The notes under the pieces were generated by a model, which had not been told where the DNA came from, ran no database searches, and saw nothing but the letters and a program-made list of their open reading frames with translations. Below, one piece after another: positions 6,821-7,315 of a DNA stretch of 7,315 nucleotides. The position numbers were made by a program, and so were the translations under genes. Each line of letters starts with the position of its first letter. Position 1 is the stretch's first letter. This DNA comes from Ruminococcus sp. (GTDB taxonomy: Bacteria; Bacillota; Clostridia; Oscillospirales; Ruminococcaceae), in the NCBI GenBank assembly GCA_029063695.1, contig JAIDNR010000239.1:1-7315 (forward strand), given 5' to 3'.

Positions 6821-7315
6821 TCAGCTATCAAGTGCCTGTGCCTGTTTCATAAGGTCAGCAAGATTCAATCCGCCTTTTTTCACACCTGATTTTTCAGTTG
6901 ATTTTGCAGGAATATCAGAAACTTTCTTTCCGCCTTTGAGTGCTTCCGCCTGCTTTGTCAAATCATCTAAACTCACACTGCTTTTTTTACTTTCCTGTTT
7001 AGTTCCATCTATAGCTTCTGCCATAGCCTGCAATTTATCAAGCTCTTCATTACGTTTTTTTGTGGAAGCAGGTGCAGGTTTTGGCTTCAGGTAAACAGGT
7101 TCTTCGGGATAATCGGGCTGAATTTCCTGAACAGTTTCAAAAACAGGTATTCCACCGCTTTTCAGTGTATTATCCGCAGCTTCAATAATCTTTTCAGCAT
7201 TAAGCAGTTTTGCGACAGTATAATTGCCGAGTTCTGAAATTGTTTCTTTAAGTTCCAAAATTTTTGAACTTATTCCGAGCATTTCCGTATACATAACAGA
7301 TTTAAGATTATTTGA
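6821..7315 (-). CDS. Small protein with repeated DLxKQAxAL motifs (5' end outside window)
   Basis: The frame is open from the window edge to a TGA at 6821-6823, giving 164 visible codons. An ATG at 7294 exists but has no ribosome binding site before it, and the frame continues upstream without a stop, so the true start is probably outside. Counting from that Met, residues 1-45 look like a helix or coiled coil, 50-80 is a Pro/Glu linker (EIQPDYPEEPVYLKPKP), and 81-157 is Lys/Ser-rich with three related segments: LDKLQAMAEAI (85-95), LDDLTKQAEAL (109-119) and LADLMKQAQAL (145-155), the last almost at the C-terminus. No enzyme family is recognised. The repeated amphipathic segments look like short docking motifs, and one recurs in the protein at 55-897. 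It lies 21 bp before the hydrogenase-like gene and may be an adaptor of that complex (inference). Confidence 0.8.
   Translation of the reverse strand, partial: SNNLKSVMYTEMLGISSKILELKETISELGNYTVAKLLNAEKIIEAADNTLKSGGIPVFETVQEIQPDYPEEPVYLKPKPAPASTKKRNEELDKLQAMAEAIDGTKQESKKSSVSLDDLTKQAEALKGGKKVSDIPAKSTEKSGVKKGGLNLADLMKQAQALDS
6830..6862 (-). repeat. DLxKQAxAL motif, copy at the C-terminus
   Basis: Codes for LADLMKQAQAL. Together with the copy at 6938-6970 and a weaker one at 7010-7042 it forms a protein-level repeat within one gene, with similar spacing (24-36 residues) and Lys/Gly/Ser-rich linkers. The DNA of the copies is not closely alike, so this is conserved at protein level rather than a recent DNA duplication. 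Confidence 0.6.
6938..6970 (-). repeat. DLxKQAxAL motif, middle copy
   Basis: Codes for LDDLTKQAEAL, preceded by Ser/Lys and followed by Gly/Lys residues. It is the copy closest to the DDLLKQA segment near the end of the protein encoded at 55-897 (bases 106-126). Confidence 0.6.

Overview
The window is a moderately AT-rich bacterial segment in which every convincing gene lies on the minus strand, so it is read here from base 7315 down to base 1. Strong AAGGAG-type ribosome binding sites, codon use and protein content (sensory-type [FeFe] hydrogenase, YQD-type protein kinase, BspA-like leucine-rich repeats) suggest an anaerobic Clostridia bacterium, most like Ruminococcus/Oscillospiraceae. That placement is inferred from gene content and general resemblance, not from a marker gene.

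Layout in transcription order: (1) a 5'-incomplete small protein with a helical start and three DLxKQAxAL-like motifs (to 6821); (2) a 561-aa sensory-type [FeFe]-hydrogenase-like iron-sulfur protein with a coiled-coil tail (6799-5114); (3) a zinc-ribbon plus BspA-like LRR protein (5092-4040); (4) a protein kinase with a C-terminal zinc ribbon (4022-2679); (5) a TerY/YegL-like vWA protein (2654-1857); (6) a PP2C phosphatase (1818-925); (7) a protein with an apparent cytidine-deaminase-like N-terminal domain and a long Ser/Glu-rich tail (897-55); (8) the first seven codons of a further gene (21-1). Gaps between genes are 17 to 38 bp, six of the seven genes whose starts are visible have a clear purine-rich ribosome binding site, and the seventh (897-55) has only a weaker GGTGAT. 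No terminator or promoter-sized gap is visible. This is one operon segment cut at both ends; its promoter and terminator lie outside.

Genes 4-6 form the vWA + PP2C + kinase triad known from TerY-P loci and from E. coli YegI/YegK/YegL. Here no TerD/TerC-type gene is seen; the triad is joined to a hydrogenase-like redox or H2 sensor, an LRR scaffold and two proteins sharing a short linear motif. The working model (inference) is a cytoplasmic complex in which the iron-sulfur protein senses H2 or redox state, the kinase and phosphatase set a phosphorylation state, the vWA and LRR proteins assemble partners, and the Ser-rich tail of protein 7 is a candidate substrate. Three sequence oddities add interest: loss of the proton-relay cysteine in the hydrogenase, replacement of the catalytic-loop Asn by Gly in the kinase, and loss of zinc ligands in the deaminase-like domain.
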